DNA of 64,000 nucleotides from Cytobacillus oceanisediminis (GCF_003182355.1 NZ_QGTW01000002.1:62001-126000); one strand, 5' to 3'. Shown: positions 34,708-43,602, counted from the first letter of the stretch. The notes: generated by a model not told the origin, from the letters alone. A program made the numbers and translations.

Positions 34708-35433
34708 TTAAGCACCTCCATATGCCAGGAAGGCATCTTCAATATTGGCCGCTCTTGTTTGCTGCTTTAATTCCTCGGGAGATCCCACTGCAATAAGCCT
34801 TCCATCCCTGATCATCCCCAGCCTGTCGCACTTTTCTGCTTCATCCATCACATGAGTAGTAACGATAATAGTTGTTCCGTTCTCTTTGAGGCCTTTAAAT
34901 GCGGCCCAAATGCCTTTTCTCAGGACAGGGTCAATGCCAACAGTAGGTTCGTCAAGAATAAGCAATCCCGGCTTATGCAGAAGAGATATAGCAAGGGAAA
35001 GGCGTCGCTTCATTCCCCCGGAATAGTTAAAAACCAGCTTATCGATGTGTTCGGTTAAAGAAACAATTTCCATAACATCCTTCATCCGCTGCTGTTTTTC
35101 CTTTCCTTTTAGTCCATAAAGAGAAGCAAAAAAATCAAGATTTTCTTTTGCTGTTAATTCCCCGTAAAGGGCATCGGACTGGGCCATATAGCCAATCCTA
35201 TTCATCAAATCTAAACGGGGCATCTTTTCATTGAAAATATAGTTTTCCCCTTGTGCGGGAGTCTCCAATCCGGCCAGCTGCTTCACAAGTGTCGTCTTTC
35301 CTGCTCCAGAGGGACCGAGGAAGCCGAATATTTCCCCCGGAAAGATTTCTAAGTTTATGCCTTTAAGTACCTGCTGTTTTCCATAGTTTTTTGATACATT
35401 TTGAATGGAAACGATCGGGTTTTGATTATGCAT
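34708..35433 (-). CDS. ABC transporter ATP-binding protein (drug efflux type)
   Basis: 241 residues. Walker A GPSGAGKTT, signature YSGGMKRRLSLA, Walker B LLILDEPTVGID, switch TTHVMDEAEK. Start ATG 35433 with GAGGTGA upstream. First gene of the TetR-controlled operon; the two TetR-type operators flank its promoter. Confidence 0.93.
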   Translation of the reverse strand: MHNQNPIVSIQNVSKNYGKQQVLKGINLEIFPGEIFGFLGPSGAGKTTLVKQLAGLETPAQGENYIFNEKMPRLDLMNRIGYMAQSDALYGELTAKENLDFFASLYGLKGKEKQQRMKDVMEIVSLTEHIDKLVFNYSGGMKRRLSLAISLLHKPGLLILDEPTVGIDPVLRKGIWAAFKGLKENGTTIIVTTHVMDEAEKCDRLGMIRDGRLIAVGSPEELKQQTRAANIEDAFLAYGGA

Positions 35434-35452
35434 ATCTTCACCTCTTTTATTT

Positions 35453-35472
35453 AAGTGAGTAATCACTCACTT
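35453..35472. promoter_or_regulatory. TetR-type operator 1
   Basis: AAGTGAGTAATCACTCACTT, arms AAGTGAGT / ACTCACTT, between the -10-like TATGAT (minus strand) and the ATPase start. Confidence 0.75.
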
Positions 35473-35501
35473 AAATCATATAATAAATGGCTGTTTTCGT
35501 A

Positions 35502-35520
35502 AAGTGAGTAATCACTCATT
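35502..35520. promoter_or_regulatory. TetR-type operator 2
   Basis: AAGTGAGTAATCACTCATT, nearly identical to operator 1 and centred about 49 nt upstream of it, near the -35 region of the same promoter. Confidence 0.75.
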
Positions 35521-35540
35521 ATTTGATAATTGTTTCGACA

Positions 35541-35570
35541 AAAAACCTCCCATCTAAAGATGGAAGGTCT
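35541..35570 (-). terminator. Terminator of the nos operon
   Basis: Minus strand ACCTTCCATC - TTTA - GATGGGAGGTTTTTTG, the end of the nos transcript. Confidence 0.85.
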
Positions 35571-35604
35571 ATAAGTTGTTTAAAGGGGAGAGCTGTAAAC
35601 TTCT

Positions 35605-36507
35605 TTAAAAAAATTCAATCTTAAGTGAATTAACCTGTGAGACGAGCAGCTCTTCATACTGCTTTTGGGCAAGATAATAGATTTCTTGCTCATTGACACC
35701 AGGATTTTCTTTTTTTACTTTTTCAATTAAGTCCTGCTGAATTTTTTGGGAGAGAACAATTAACTCGTATTGTTTCTCCTGTTTCTCCCAAAACCTTTGA
35801 TCGCCGTACTCCTGTAACATTTTTTTTGCTATATCGAATTGATTGTATTGCTCCTTTACTTTCTCAAGTTCGCTGGATACTTCTTCTTTTGTTGCTTTAT
35901 GGCCTTTTTCTATAGAGAGATATGCCATGGAACGCAGCCTAATAATTTGTGTTAATAACTGATTGCGGTCCTCATTCATTTTCTCCTGGGCATCCCAATA
36001 GCCCATTGCTTCATCCAGTGCATTGCCTTTATAGGTTTGTTCATCCTGAGATCTGCTTATCGCGATATGCAGTTTATTAATAAAAAGGTAAAATTCCATG
36101 TCTTTTTCAGTTATCCAATCACCGTTAATAAGTGCAACGCCCTCTGGCTCTTTCACTTCATATTCGAGGACTTCCTCTGTTACTTTGCTGCCCTTTTCGG
36201 CAGTAATGAAGATTTCCCAATCACCTGCCATTGGCAATTCAATATTTCCGGAATAAATTCCATCCTTTTCTTCCTGAAGGGTTGTCTGGTATTGCCCGTG
36301 ATCCATATTTTTCATGGAAAAACCGGCTGTTACCTTTAAATCAGTTAAAGGTTTATTATTCTCTGAAATTGCTACCTTGAATAAAGTGGCTTTATCTTTT
36401 TGCATAAAGAAAGGTTCACTTACTTCAATATCAATGTTCGGGCTGGAACTGCACCCGGATAATATCAGAATAAGCAGCAAAAGACTTCTAATAAAAAACT
36501 GATTCAT
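35605..36507 (-). CDS. nos-operon lipoprotein: YtkA/FixH-like domain plus SurA-like helical domain
   Basis: 300 residues. Lipobox LSGC near residue 19. Residues about 25-120 form a YtkA/FixH-like beta-sandwich with FSMKNMDHGQY, a Met/His cluster suited to copper. Residues about 125-300 are helical and resemble the N-terminal domain of SurA/PrsA chaperones (WITEKDMEFYL...). The start ATG overlaps the nosF stop (ATGA). It stands where NosL, the copper lipoprotein of other nos operons, would be expected, so a role in copper delivery or NosZ maturation outside the membrane is likely but inferred. Confidence 0.7.
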   Translation of the reverse strand: MNQFFIRSLLLLILILSGCSSSPNIDIEVSEPFFMQKDKATLFKVAISENNKPLTDLKVTAGFSMKNMDHGQYQTTLQEEKDGIYSGNIELPMAGDWEIFITAEKGSKVTEEVLEYEVKEPEGVALINGDWITEKDMEFYLFINKLHIAISRSQDEQTYKGNALDEAMGYWDAQEKMNEDRNQLLTQIIRLRSMAYLSIEKGHKATKEEVSSELEKVKEQYNQFDIAKKMLQEYGDQRFWEKQEKQYELIVLSQKIQQDLIEKVKKENPGVNEQEIYYLAQKQYEELLVSQVNSLKIEFF

Positions 36508-37169
36508 AACGCATTATCTCCCAACCTTTGAGTTTCCAGAAATTCATCAACAGTAAATTTTTCAATTTTACAATCTTCTAAGTAGGCAACGTGTGTGCAT
36601 AGTTGTCTGATCTCATCCAGATGATGGGAAGATAAAAGAATGGTCTTTCCCTTAAGAGAATTTAAAATTTGAAGAATTTCTTTTCTCCCCATTGGATCAA
36701 TGCCGCTTGTTGGTTCATCAAGTATTAAAATGCCTGAATCCTGATAAAGTGTTATTGCCAATCCCAACCGCTGAAGCATTCCTTTTGAATAATTCTTAAT
36801 GGCAAGGTGGCGGTCTTCCCAAAGAGAGACAGACTCCAATATTTCTCTGATACGCACCATATCCACTGTCTTTGAGGAAGCCAGGGCAAAAAAGGTCATA
36901 TTTTCAAGCCCTGATAGGGGCGGATAAAGCATGAATTTTTCAGGCAAGAAAGCAATATCTGAATTTCTCTTGGAAAACTTTAATCCATTAATTTTTACGG
37001 TCCCTTTTTTAACAGGAATAATCCCGAGCAGGCTGTTAATAAGAGTTGACTTTCCCGCTCCGTTTCGACCGACCAGAGCACAGATTTCATTTGTTTCAAT
37101 AGTAAGATTCACATGATCTAAAACAATTTTTTTTCCGTAAAATTGAGTTAATTCCTTTATTTCAATCAA
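36504..37169 (-). CDS. nosF: NosF, ATPase of the nos ABC transporter
   Basis: 221 residues. Walker A GRNGAGKST, signature NYSKGMLQRLGLA, Walker B ILILDEPTSGID, switch SSHHLDEIR. TTG start behind AAGGAGG overlaps the nosY stop by 4 nt. With NosY and NosD it forms the membrane complex needed to build the CuZ cluster of N2O reductase. Confidence 0.88.
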   Translation of the reverse strand: MIEIKELTQFYGKKIVLDHVNLTIETNEICALVGRNGAGKSTLINSLLGIIPVKKGTVKINGLKFSKRNSDIAFLPEKFMLYPPLSGLENMTFFALASSKTVDMVRIREILESVSLWEDRHLAIKNYSKGMLQRLGLAITLYQDSGILILDEPTSGIDPMGRKEILQILNSLKGKTILLSSHHLDEIRQLCTHVAYLEDCKIEKFTVDEFLETQRLGDNAL

Positions 37170-37969
37170 TCTGAGTCCTCCTTACGGTGAAAAGTCACGG
37201 CTAATAAAAATGAGAAGAGGAGAAGCAAAACTGCATTTCCGCTTAAAAAAAACCCAGGTTTCACCCACATAAATGATTTAAGCAATTTGGACATATGTCC
37301 GAATGAGTAAACCTCCAGACCTGTCTCAAGAAAAATTCGGGAAGCATGTAAAGGATTGAAAAAATAGGCGATTGAAAAAAGTTTTACATTTTCATATGTG
37401 ATATAAGGCAATAGGGTAAGCATAAGAAAATCGTGTAAGAAGAAAAAGTAAAACCATGTTAAAATTGCATACCCTACAATCTGCATACGCGACCGCGAGA
37501 GACTTCCGATTAAAATTCCAAACTGGTTAAAAACGAGCATCAAGGTTAAAAGGGAGATTAAAAATACTGCATAATGCTTGCCATCCAGTTGAAAATAAAA
37601 TTTTATAGGAAGAATATAAATCAGAAACCATATGAAAAGGGGGCCAGCCAAAACGACCTGAATTGCAAGGGACTTTTTAAGCAAAAAGCTGGAATAACAT
37701 TCGTTTCTTGTTAAAAGCATCACTAAGGTTTTCTGTTCTTTTTCCTGGAAGATCGAGAAGGCTCCAAGAAATAAACACAGAATAGGGATGAAATAGATCA
37801 TTGAATCAAATAAGTTTAACAGTAAAATATAAAATCCTTGATCAAAAGAAAGAATAGTGGACTTGTATAAAATAATGGCCGAGACCAGTATCACGATGCC
37901 GAAGGATAACCATAGTCCTTTTCCTCTTATGTTTTCCTTCCATTCTTTCCAAATGTAATGCATAGCCAT
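37166..37969 (-). CDS. nosY: NosY, permease of the nos ABC transporter
   Basis: 267 residues with six membrane helices, ABC-2 type, containing FQEKEQKTLVMLLTRNE (after helix 2) in the usual place of the cytosolic loop. Start ATG 37969 has AAAGGGAG upstream and lies inside the end of nosD (43-nt overlap). Partner of NosF. Confidence 0.83.
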   Translation of the reverse strand: MAMHYIWKEWKENIRGKGLWLSFGIVILVSAIILYKSTILSFDQGFYILLLNLFDSMIYFIPILCLFLGAFSIFQEKEQKTLVMLLTRNECYSSFLLKKSLAIQVVLAGPLFIWFLIYILPIKFYFQLDGKHYAVFLISLLTLMLVFNQFGILIGSLSRSRMQIVGYAILTWFYFFFLHDFLMLTLLPYITYENVKLFSIAYFFNPLHASRIFLETGLEVYSFGHMSKLLKSFMWVKPGFFLSGNAVLLLLFSFLLAVTFHRKEDSD

Positions 37970-39267
37970 TGTCTCCCTTTTAATAAGATCGTTAAGGAGG
38001 CAGCTGCCCCAATTAGCAACCAAACCAATGGGATGCTGTCTCCGCCTCGTCGAACTAGCGGATAAGTGTCTTCAAACATGGTTTTATTCTTCTTAAGAAG
38101 AGCATAAGTCTTTTCATAAACGGCTATAGCCGGGCTTTTCAAAAATAAATAGGTTAACTCATGATCTTCTATGAGCTGGTGGAATGATGACTGGTAACGA
38201 ATTGGCTTATCACCTATGCCATTTCCGTTCAAATCGAGGCTGGGTAAAGTCCTGCCCCAATCATTTCCCACGCCGTTCTCACTCCAGCTGTTTTGTCCCT
38301 GTCCACCTAAACTGACTGCAGGAATCGTATTTTCGTGAATTTGGTTAGCTGAAAATACCTGATCATTTGAGCTGGCCCAAAGTTCAATACCGATTTGGTT
38401 TTTAATAATCCGGTTTTTTCGGATAGAGCTTGAAGTTGATTGATCAATATAAAGGCCCCGCTGATTTAAAAAGAAAGTATTATTCTCTATTTCAATTTTG
38501 TTGGCAGACAAGAGCAAAATTCCAAAGGAACGGTGCCCATAATTAAAAATAAATTGATTGTTTGAAAGAGATAGTCCATTGGAGTGCATGACAGCTGCTC
38601 CGCCTGTGTTAAAGAAGAAGATATTGTTTTTAAAGCGGTTATGGTCAGAATACATATAATGTAAACCATATCTGGTATGGCTTATCTCATTATCTGAAAT
38701 GGTATTGTCATTGGCATAATCAAAAAACATGCCGTCTCTTGTACCGGTTATCTTATTATTTTTCAATAAGTTGCTGTTGGCATAATAAACATGAAGACCG
38801 TTTCCCTGGTTGGCAATTTCTCCTTTACCCAGACCGGTAATCTCCGAGTTTTGAACAACGTTTCCGTGTGCCTGGCTTAAATAGATTCCATGGAAGGACC
38901 TGCTGATTTTAATGTGATCCAGGAGGTTGCCGTCGGAATAGATCTTTACTGCCGCATATTCCTCGGAGGAATTCCGGTCCATGCTGCTGTTCATAACTGT
39001 GAGGTTTCTAATAACTACTCCTGGAGCGCGAATAGATACGACATTACTCGTACCGTCACCCTTAATGACTGTTTTATTGCTCCCTATAATCTCTATTTTT
39101 TTATTAATAGTGATATTTCCCTCATACGTTTGGTCTTCCAGTTTTATAATTGCTCCATCTTCAGCTGAATCAATAAGATCTTGCAGGCTCCCAGAAGCGG
39201 ATCCATATTTAGGAAAACTGAGGGAGGTAAAGAAGATTAAGAAAACAAGGAGACAGAGTTTTTTCAT
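37927..39267 (-). CDS. nosD: NosD, periplasmic/extracellular copper-processing beta-helix protein
   Basis: 446 residues. Signal peptide, then a parallel beta-helix of many NosD/CASH repeats (YGLHYMYSDHNRFKNN, NGLHVYYANSNLLKNN, GIELWASSNDQVFSAN), and a C-terminal membrane helix (PLVWLLIGAAASLTILL) that anchors it. The ATG overlaps the nosB stop (ATGA). NosD accepts copper/sulfur species for NosZ. Confidence 0.92.
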   Translation of the reverse strand: MKKLCLLVFLIFFTSLSFPKYGSASGSLQDLIDSAEDGAIIKLEDQTYEGNITINKKIEIIGSNKTVIKGDGTSNVVSIRAPGVVIRNLTVMNSSMDRNSSEEYAAVKIYSDGNLLDHIKISRSFHGIYLSQAHGNVVQNSEITGLGKGEIANQGNGLHVYYANSNLLKNNKITGTRDGMFFDYANDNTISDNEISHTRYGLHYMYSDHNRFKNNIFFFNTGGAAVMHSNGLSLSNNQFIFNYGHRSFGILLLSANKIEIENNTFFLNQRGLYIDQSTSSSIRKNRIIKNQIGIELWASSNDQVFSANQIHENTIPAVSLGGQGQNSWSENGVGNDWGRTLPSLDLNGNGIGDKPIRYQSSFHQLIEDHELTYLFLKSPAIAVYEKTYALLKKNKTMFEDTYPLVRRGGDSIPLVWLLIGAAASLTILLKGRQWLCITFGKNGRKT

Positions 39268-39830
39268 CTTCTCCGTTCCTTCCACAACGGAATTATCAGA
39301 AGAATAAAGGCTGCTGCTGCCATATAAAATCCGCTTCCCAAGTAGCTATGGGTAATAAAATTAGCTAAGGTGTTCTCACCAATGATCGGCGGAATGAAGG
39401 GCTCGACTGTAATGGGAGCAGTAGGGCTCAAGTTTGTTCCAAAATCCTTTAACCACCTGTGCAGATCCCATACACCGAGAATTCCCCCTATTATAAAAAA
39501 GCAAATGAGCAAAAAGAGTATTGCTTTCCTTTTGAGGAGACCTGCTATGAGTGTGAGAATGGCTAACCCTCCAATTAGAAAGGGCAGGTATCTTAATTCA
39601 GGGAAATTAGTTTCACTGAAATTTTTCATTCCAATATAATGATTCAAGCCATTGACTATATCAATTTCTCCCTCAAGCTTATTCGGATAGACAATGATAT
39701 TTAAGCCCTCCGGATACTGGGGAGCAAAAAATTCCATGCCCCACCAGGGGAAAAATAAAGAAGCTGCAATCAATGCGGAGGCTATGAATAGCAGGATGGA
39801 AGAAGTGGTGGAGAAATATTTACGATCCAC
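39264..39830 (-). CDS. nosB: NosB-like membrane protein
   Basis: 188 residues with four membrane helices and an outside loop (FFAPQYPEGLNIIVYPNK). It sits directly between nosZ and nosD, the place of nosB in clade II nos clusters. GTG start with AAAGGCGAG. Function unknown in detail; called by position and topology. Confidence 0.7.
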   Translation of the reverse strand: MDRKYFSTTSSILLFIASALIAASLFFPWWGMEFFAPQYPEGLNIIVYPNKLEGEIDIVNGLNHYIGMKNFSETNFPELRYLPFLIGGLAILTLIAGLLKRKAILFLLICFFIIGGILGVWDLHRWLKDFGTNLSPTAPITVEPFIPPIIGENTLANFITHSYLGSGFYMAAAAFILLIIPLWKERRR

Positions 39831-39891
39831 AGGTATCTCGCCTTTCTTAAAAGGGGAAGGGCATCAACGGAAATTGACACCCTTTCACCTT

Positions 39892-41769
39892 TTATTTTTT
39901 TGGTTTCACAAGAAAGTAGCCTGTCATTTCCTGGTGTAATGCTGAACAGAAATTCGTACAATAGATCGGGAAAGTGCCTGCTTTATCAGCCGTAAATTCA
40001 ATTGTGTTGGTCTGTCCCGGCTGAACCTCAATGTTTAAGTCATAGCCGTTAATGGCAAACCCATGGGTAATATCCTGATCGAAGTCGATGTTTGTTAAGT
40101 GAATAACAACTTTGTCGCCTTCATTTACCTCAATTTGATCAGGCCGCTCGGCTTTTGCATCAAAGATGAATTTGGAGCGCATGGCTATGCCGTAAACGTG
40201 AACTTCATTTCCTTTTCGGACAATTCTCGTTTGATCCTGGCTATATACAGCATCTGGATTGTTTTCATCTTTTGGATAAACAGAAATCGTTTTAATCTTA
40301 TCTGCCTTAATCATTTGAGCATAGTGAGGCTCAGGGTTAACAGGTGATGATTGGATTACTTCCATTTTCTTGCCGGCTAGATCAATCAGCTGCATAGATT
40401 CCGGATGGGAAGGGCCGACAGACAAGTAACTGTCTTTGGCGATTTTGTTTAAAGCAATAAGATATTTTCCATCAGGATCGACAGTATCACCTTCAGCTGC
40501 CACAGAGTGCCCAGGAGAATATTGTACAGGTACTCGATCCAATGTTTCGCCGGTATTAGGATCCCATTTTACAATTTCAGAGGAAATGAACATTGTTGTA
40601 TAGGCCATTCCTTTTTCGTCAAATTGTGTATGAAGAGGCCCAAGAGCATTTTCAGGATTTACCTCTTTCTCCATTACAGACTCATATTTTAAGACTGGAA
40701 TTCCATTACGCTCCCCCGCAAAATCTTCTTTTTTTATTGCTTCGAACGCTTTCTCAAAAGAAAATACAGTCATAGCAGGTGCCAGTTTTCCGGATGCAAT
40801 AAATCGTTTACCATCCGGTGTTACATCTACACCATGTGGCGATTTTGCGACAGGAACGAGGTAAATGCCGCCTTTATGTTTTTCTGGGAAAATCATTTTT
40901 TGTCCTGTCACTTCATCATATTGTCCATCCTTGATCATTTTCTCTAGCCCTTTCCAGTTGAATAATACGATGTAATCCCTGTCAGCTTGTGAAGCATTGA
41001 TTTCAAGATTAGTAGTGGCTTCTTCGGTGTTGTATGTCGTCATTACTGCCCAGTCTGCGGACACCTTTTTACCTGCATCTGACAAATCATATGACCATGG
41101 CGGGAGGGCTACTTGATAAGCGATGTTTAACTTTTCCTTTTTATCATCAAATGTAACAGCAGACATAACCCCGCGGTATTTTTCACTGTATTCGTCAAGC
41201 GATGCATACTCTCTTCCAATCGGGACAGCGAATCGGGTTGGAAGAAACATATATTCTGTGTTAGAGGTAACAAATGCAGCACAGTGCGGACCGCTTGTAT
41301 TAGGAACATTAATAATGTCTTTAACTGTAAATGTTTCTAAATTCATCACCGCTGCCCGACTGTTCCCAACATCAGTGGCAAACATATATTTTCCGTCATA
41401 GTCGCCGTCTTTTTCAGAAAATGCAGGATGATGAAGATCTCCCCAGGTATAGTCACCCAGCATCTCTTTCGAATGTGTATCCCAGCCATAGCCGGTTGCA
41501 GAATCCTTGGAAAAAACCGGTACAGTACGAATGTGACGCATTGAGGGGACTCCGTAAATAAACATTTGTCCGGAATGTCCGCCTGATGCAAATAAATAGT
41601 ATTCATCTTTTTCTCCAAATGGGACATAAACCTTTTCAGCGTTGCTTTTATTAGTGTCGTTTGATGCTTCGCTTCGCTGTGCAGGCGATAAATCAGCAAA
41701 AAAGACAGTTGCTGCCAAAAAGCCGGCAAGCAGGCCGGAAGCAGCTGGAACCCATTTTTTCACAAGCAT
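39892..41769 (-). CDS. nosZ: Nitrous oxide reductase NosZ, clade II
   Basis: 625 residues. A Sec-type signal or N-terminal anchor (no twin-arginine motif) marks the clade II form. The propeller carries the CuZ histidines in DLHHPAF, GPHCAAF, SPHGVDV, GPLHTQF, SPGHSV and EPHYAQM. The C-terminal cupredoxin has the CuA site CTNFCSALHQEM. It reduces N2O to N2 outside the cytoplasmic membrane, last step of denitrification. ATG with AAGGTGG. No nir/nor/nar genes are in this window. Confidence 0.96.
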   Translation of the reverse strand: MLVKKWVPAASGLLAGFLAATVFFADLSPAQRSEASNDTNKSNAEKVYVPFGEKDEYYLFASGGHSGQMFIYGVPSMRHIRTVPVFSKDSATGYGWDTHSKEMLGDYTWGDLHHPAFSEKDGDYDGKYMFATDVGNSRAAVMNLETFTVKDIINVPNTSGPHCAAFVTSNTEYMFLPTRFAVPIGREYASLDEYSEKYRGVMSAVTFDDKKEKLNIAYQVALPPWSYDLSDAGKKVSADWAVMTTYNTEEATTNLEINASQADRDYIVLFNWKGLEKMIKDGQYDEVTGQKMIFPEKHKGGIYLVPVAKSPHGVDVTPDGKRFIASGKLAPAMTVFSFEKAFEAIKKEDFAGERNGIPVLKYESVMEKEVNPENALGPLHTQFDEKGMAYTTMFISSEIVKWDPNTGETLDRVPVQYSPGHSVAAEGDTVDPDGKYLIALNKIAKDSYLSVGPSHPESMQLIDLAGKKMEVIQSSPVNPEPHYAQMIKADKIKTISVYPKDENNPDAVYSQDQTRIVRKGNEVHVYGIAMRSKFIFDAKAERPDQIEVNEGDKVVIHLTNIDFDQDITHGFAINGYDLNIEVQPGQTNTIEFTADKAGTFPIYCTNFCSALHQEMTGYFLVKPKK

Positions 41770-41785
41770 GGCACCACCTTAATAG

Positions 41786-42247
41786 TTATTTAGATTCTGA
41801 AGCCTGTTTAAGCAAATCTGCAATTTGGGTAATATCTTCCTCAGTAAGTGGATTTCCGTCAATAACACCTGACATGACTGCCGTGGTCGGTTCTTTCAGA
41901 AATTCTTTTAGAGGCTTGCTGTGCTTACTTTCGACATTATTAAAAGCTTTTGATAAGTCCGGACCTGTTGCACCGCCTTGGAGATTTAAACCTTCCACAG
42001 AATGACATCCCAGGCAGCCTTTTGCCTGAAGAATATTTTCCTCGGCAATAACGGTAGTTACCGTATTTGAGTCGGAGGATGTTTCTCCAGTTTTTTGACT
42101 GGTTTCCCCAGTGCTGGATGCTTCATGATCCTGTACAGCAGTCTCTTTACCTGGATCGTCTTCACCGCCCAGAACATCAAAGACCAAGTATCCAAGACCA
42201 AGCCCGAGGATGGCGCTGATAATGAAATGAATAAAAGGTTTTTTCAC
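41786..42247 (-). CDS. nosC: Membrane-anchored c-type cytochrome NosC
   Basis: 153 residues. N-terminal membrane helix (IHFIISAILGLGLGYLVFDVL), an acidic Ser/Thr-rich linker, then a monohaem domain with CLGCHSV (about residues 77-83) and a distal Met in TAVMSG. GTG start behind AAGGAGG, first gene of the nos operon. It should pass electrons to NosZ. Confidence 0.88.
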   Translation of the reverse strand: MKKPFIHFIISAILGLGLGYLVFDVLGGEDDPGKETAVQDHEASSTGETSQKTGETSSDSNTVTTVIAEENILQAKGCLGCHSVEGLNLQGGATGPDLSKAFNNVESKHSKPLKEFLKEPTTAVMSGVIDGNPLTEEDITQIADLLKQASESK

Positions 42248-42304
42248 TTTGTTCCCTCCTTGAGAGTTTTCTATATCATCCTAACTTCAGCTTACGTATC
42301 TTTG

Positions 42305-42320
42305 TGTGATGTTTTTCACA
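42305..42320. promoter_or_regulatory. Crp/Fnr-type box, perfect
   Basis: TGTGATGTTTTTCACA is an exact TGTGA-N6-TCACA, 58 nt before the nosC start. B. subtilis Fnr uses this consensus. Confidence 0.85.
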
Positions 42321-42378
42321 GATTTTTAAGGTTAATGTGAAGGATTTGTGAAAGTGTTTTGAGCGCTTTGTGAGTAAA

Positions 42379-42394
42379 TGTGAGTTATATCACT
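42379..42394. promoter_or_regulatory. Crp/Fnr-type box, one mismatch
   Basis: TGTGAGTTATATCACT in the middle of the divergent region, 60 nt before the regulator start. It could serve either direction or autoregulation. Confidence 0.65.
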
Positions 42395-42453
42395 TTCCAT
42401 ATAAGAGGCCTTCGCTACAATAATTCTAAGGAATAACAAAGTGGAAGCGGGGG

Positions 42454-43200
42454 ATGAGGATGGGAAACGAAATGAGAGATAATACCGGAGCGTTGTACCA
42501 GCAGCCGCTAATCGAAGAGTTTTTAGGAAAAATTGAAATCTTCAAGGATCTTCCAAGTGAGTCCATCCAGCTGATAGATAAACGGATCATTAAAAGAGCG
42601 TATACAAAAGGCGATAAAATTATGTCTGAATACGAGGTAGCCAAAGGAGTTTATTTTGTCCATTCAGGCATTGTGAAGCTGACCAAGCAGGATGAGCAGG
42701 GAAATGAAATCATTGTCTGCATTAAAAAAAAGGGCGAAATTTTTGCGGAAGCCAATCTATTTAATCAGACAGGCCAAACCTATCCGGCAACGGGTACGAT
42801 GGTACAGGATGGAGAAATCTATTTTTTAAACACGGATGACCTTGAACAAGAGCTGATGTACTCTCCCGAGATGGCTGTCCAGATTATCCGTTACATGAGT
42901 GAGTCACTAAGGGATATGACATCCATTTTGAGAGACATTGCTCTGCTTGATGTTTATACGAAAACCATCAAGACACTGGAGAGGCTTGCTGAAAAATTCG
43001 GAGCTAATCGTTGCAATCGGATGCATATTGAGCTTCCAATCACAGTCCAGGAATTTTCCACTTTAGTAGGAACCTCCCGTGAAAGTGTAAGCCGTGTCTT
43101 TTCAAGGCTGAGAAAAGAGGGGATCATTGAAATAACCGGCAGGAAAATTGTCATCGTGGATTGGTGCAGGTTTTGCTCCCATTTTCATGGGAAGTTATAA
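42454..43200 (+). CDS. Crp/Fnr-family regulator, divergent from nos
   Basis: 248 residues. Cyclic-nucleotide-binding-like beta-roll (about 30-140), dimer helix, and C-terminal winged HTH with TVQEFSTLVGTSRESVSRVFSRL (about 195-217). The E-S-V-S-R in the recognition helix fits a TGTGA half-site. The C-terminal tail VDWCRFC-S-H-F-H has two cysteines; B. subtilis Fnr binds its 4Fe-4S cluster with three C-terminal cysteines and an Asp, so the ligand set here differs. The start may be ATG 42454, 42460 or 42472. Likely activator of nos under low oxygen or nitrogen oxides. Confidence 0.88.
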   Translation: MRMGNEMRDNTGALYQQPLIEEFLGKIEIFKDLPSESIQLIDKRIIKRAYTKGDKIMSEYEVAKGVYFVHSGIVKLTKQDEQGNEIIVCIKKKGEIFAEANLFNQTGQTYPATGTMVQDGEIYFLNTDDLEQELMYSPEMAVQIIRYMSESLRDMTSILRDIALLDVYTKTIKTLERLAEKFGANRCNRMHIELPITVQEFSTLVGTSRESVSRVFSRLRKEGIIEITGRKIVIVDWCRFCSHFHGKL

Positions 43201-43224
43201 GCTGTTTTGGATCCTTTTTAATTA

Positions 43225-43386
43225 CTGTTTTCGTAAAGGTTGTTGCTTTTTGACAGCAAACATAGTTTAGCAAACTGATTTGATTGTAGCGAAGGGTACT
43301 TCCCTCTCTTCCCGCGGAAAGCAAGTGCCCCGTGCTGAAATCAACGGGCAGAATTGATAGCAAAACAACAATCTATGAGAAAAGCC
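43225..43386. repeat. MITE-like repeat, family 1-related variant
   Basis: Ends CTGTTTTCGTAAAGGTTGTTG and CAACAATCTATGAGAAAAGCC form imperfect inverted repeats. Inside are GATTGTAGCGAAGGGTAC and TTCCCGCGGAAAGC plus TGAAATCAACGGGCAG, related to the GATTGTAGCGGAAGG, GCGGAAA and GAAATCAACAGG segments of the other copies. Confidence 0.6.
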
Positions 43387-43470
43387 TTTGTAATAGCCAT
43401 TAGCGAATAGGGCGTTAGTCAGTCCAGAGTTTTTGTTATATAATGAATTCATAGACTTTATCGCAGTCTA

Positions 43471-43602
43471 ACGGGCAGTAAAACTCCCACTTCAAAGATT
43501 CAGAGGAATCGAAGGAGGATAAGTGGGATTCAAACTGCCCGTAAAGGCCCGATGAGTTCAACTAACAATCAGCGGGGGATAAAAACATCCCCCCGCTGAT
43601 TG
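43471..43602. other. Large double-hairpin element
   Basis: First structure: ACGGGCAGT / ACTGCCCGT (43471/43542), nested TCCCACTT / AAGTGGGA, nested GATTC-AGAG-GAATC. Second: CAATCAGCGGGGGAT - AAAAAC - ATCCCCCCGCTGATTG (43566-43602). The order and shape recall end structures of IS200/IS605-type elements or a structured RNA, but no transposase or tnpB is present. It ends just before the SRPBCC gene. Confidence 0.6.
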
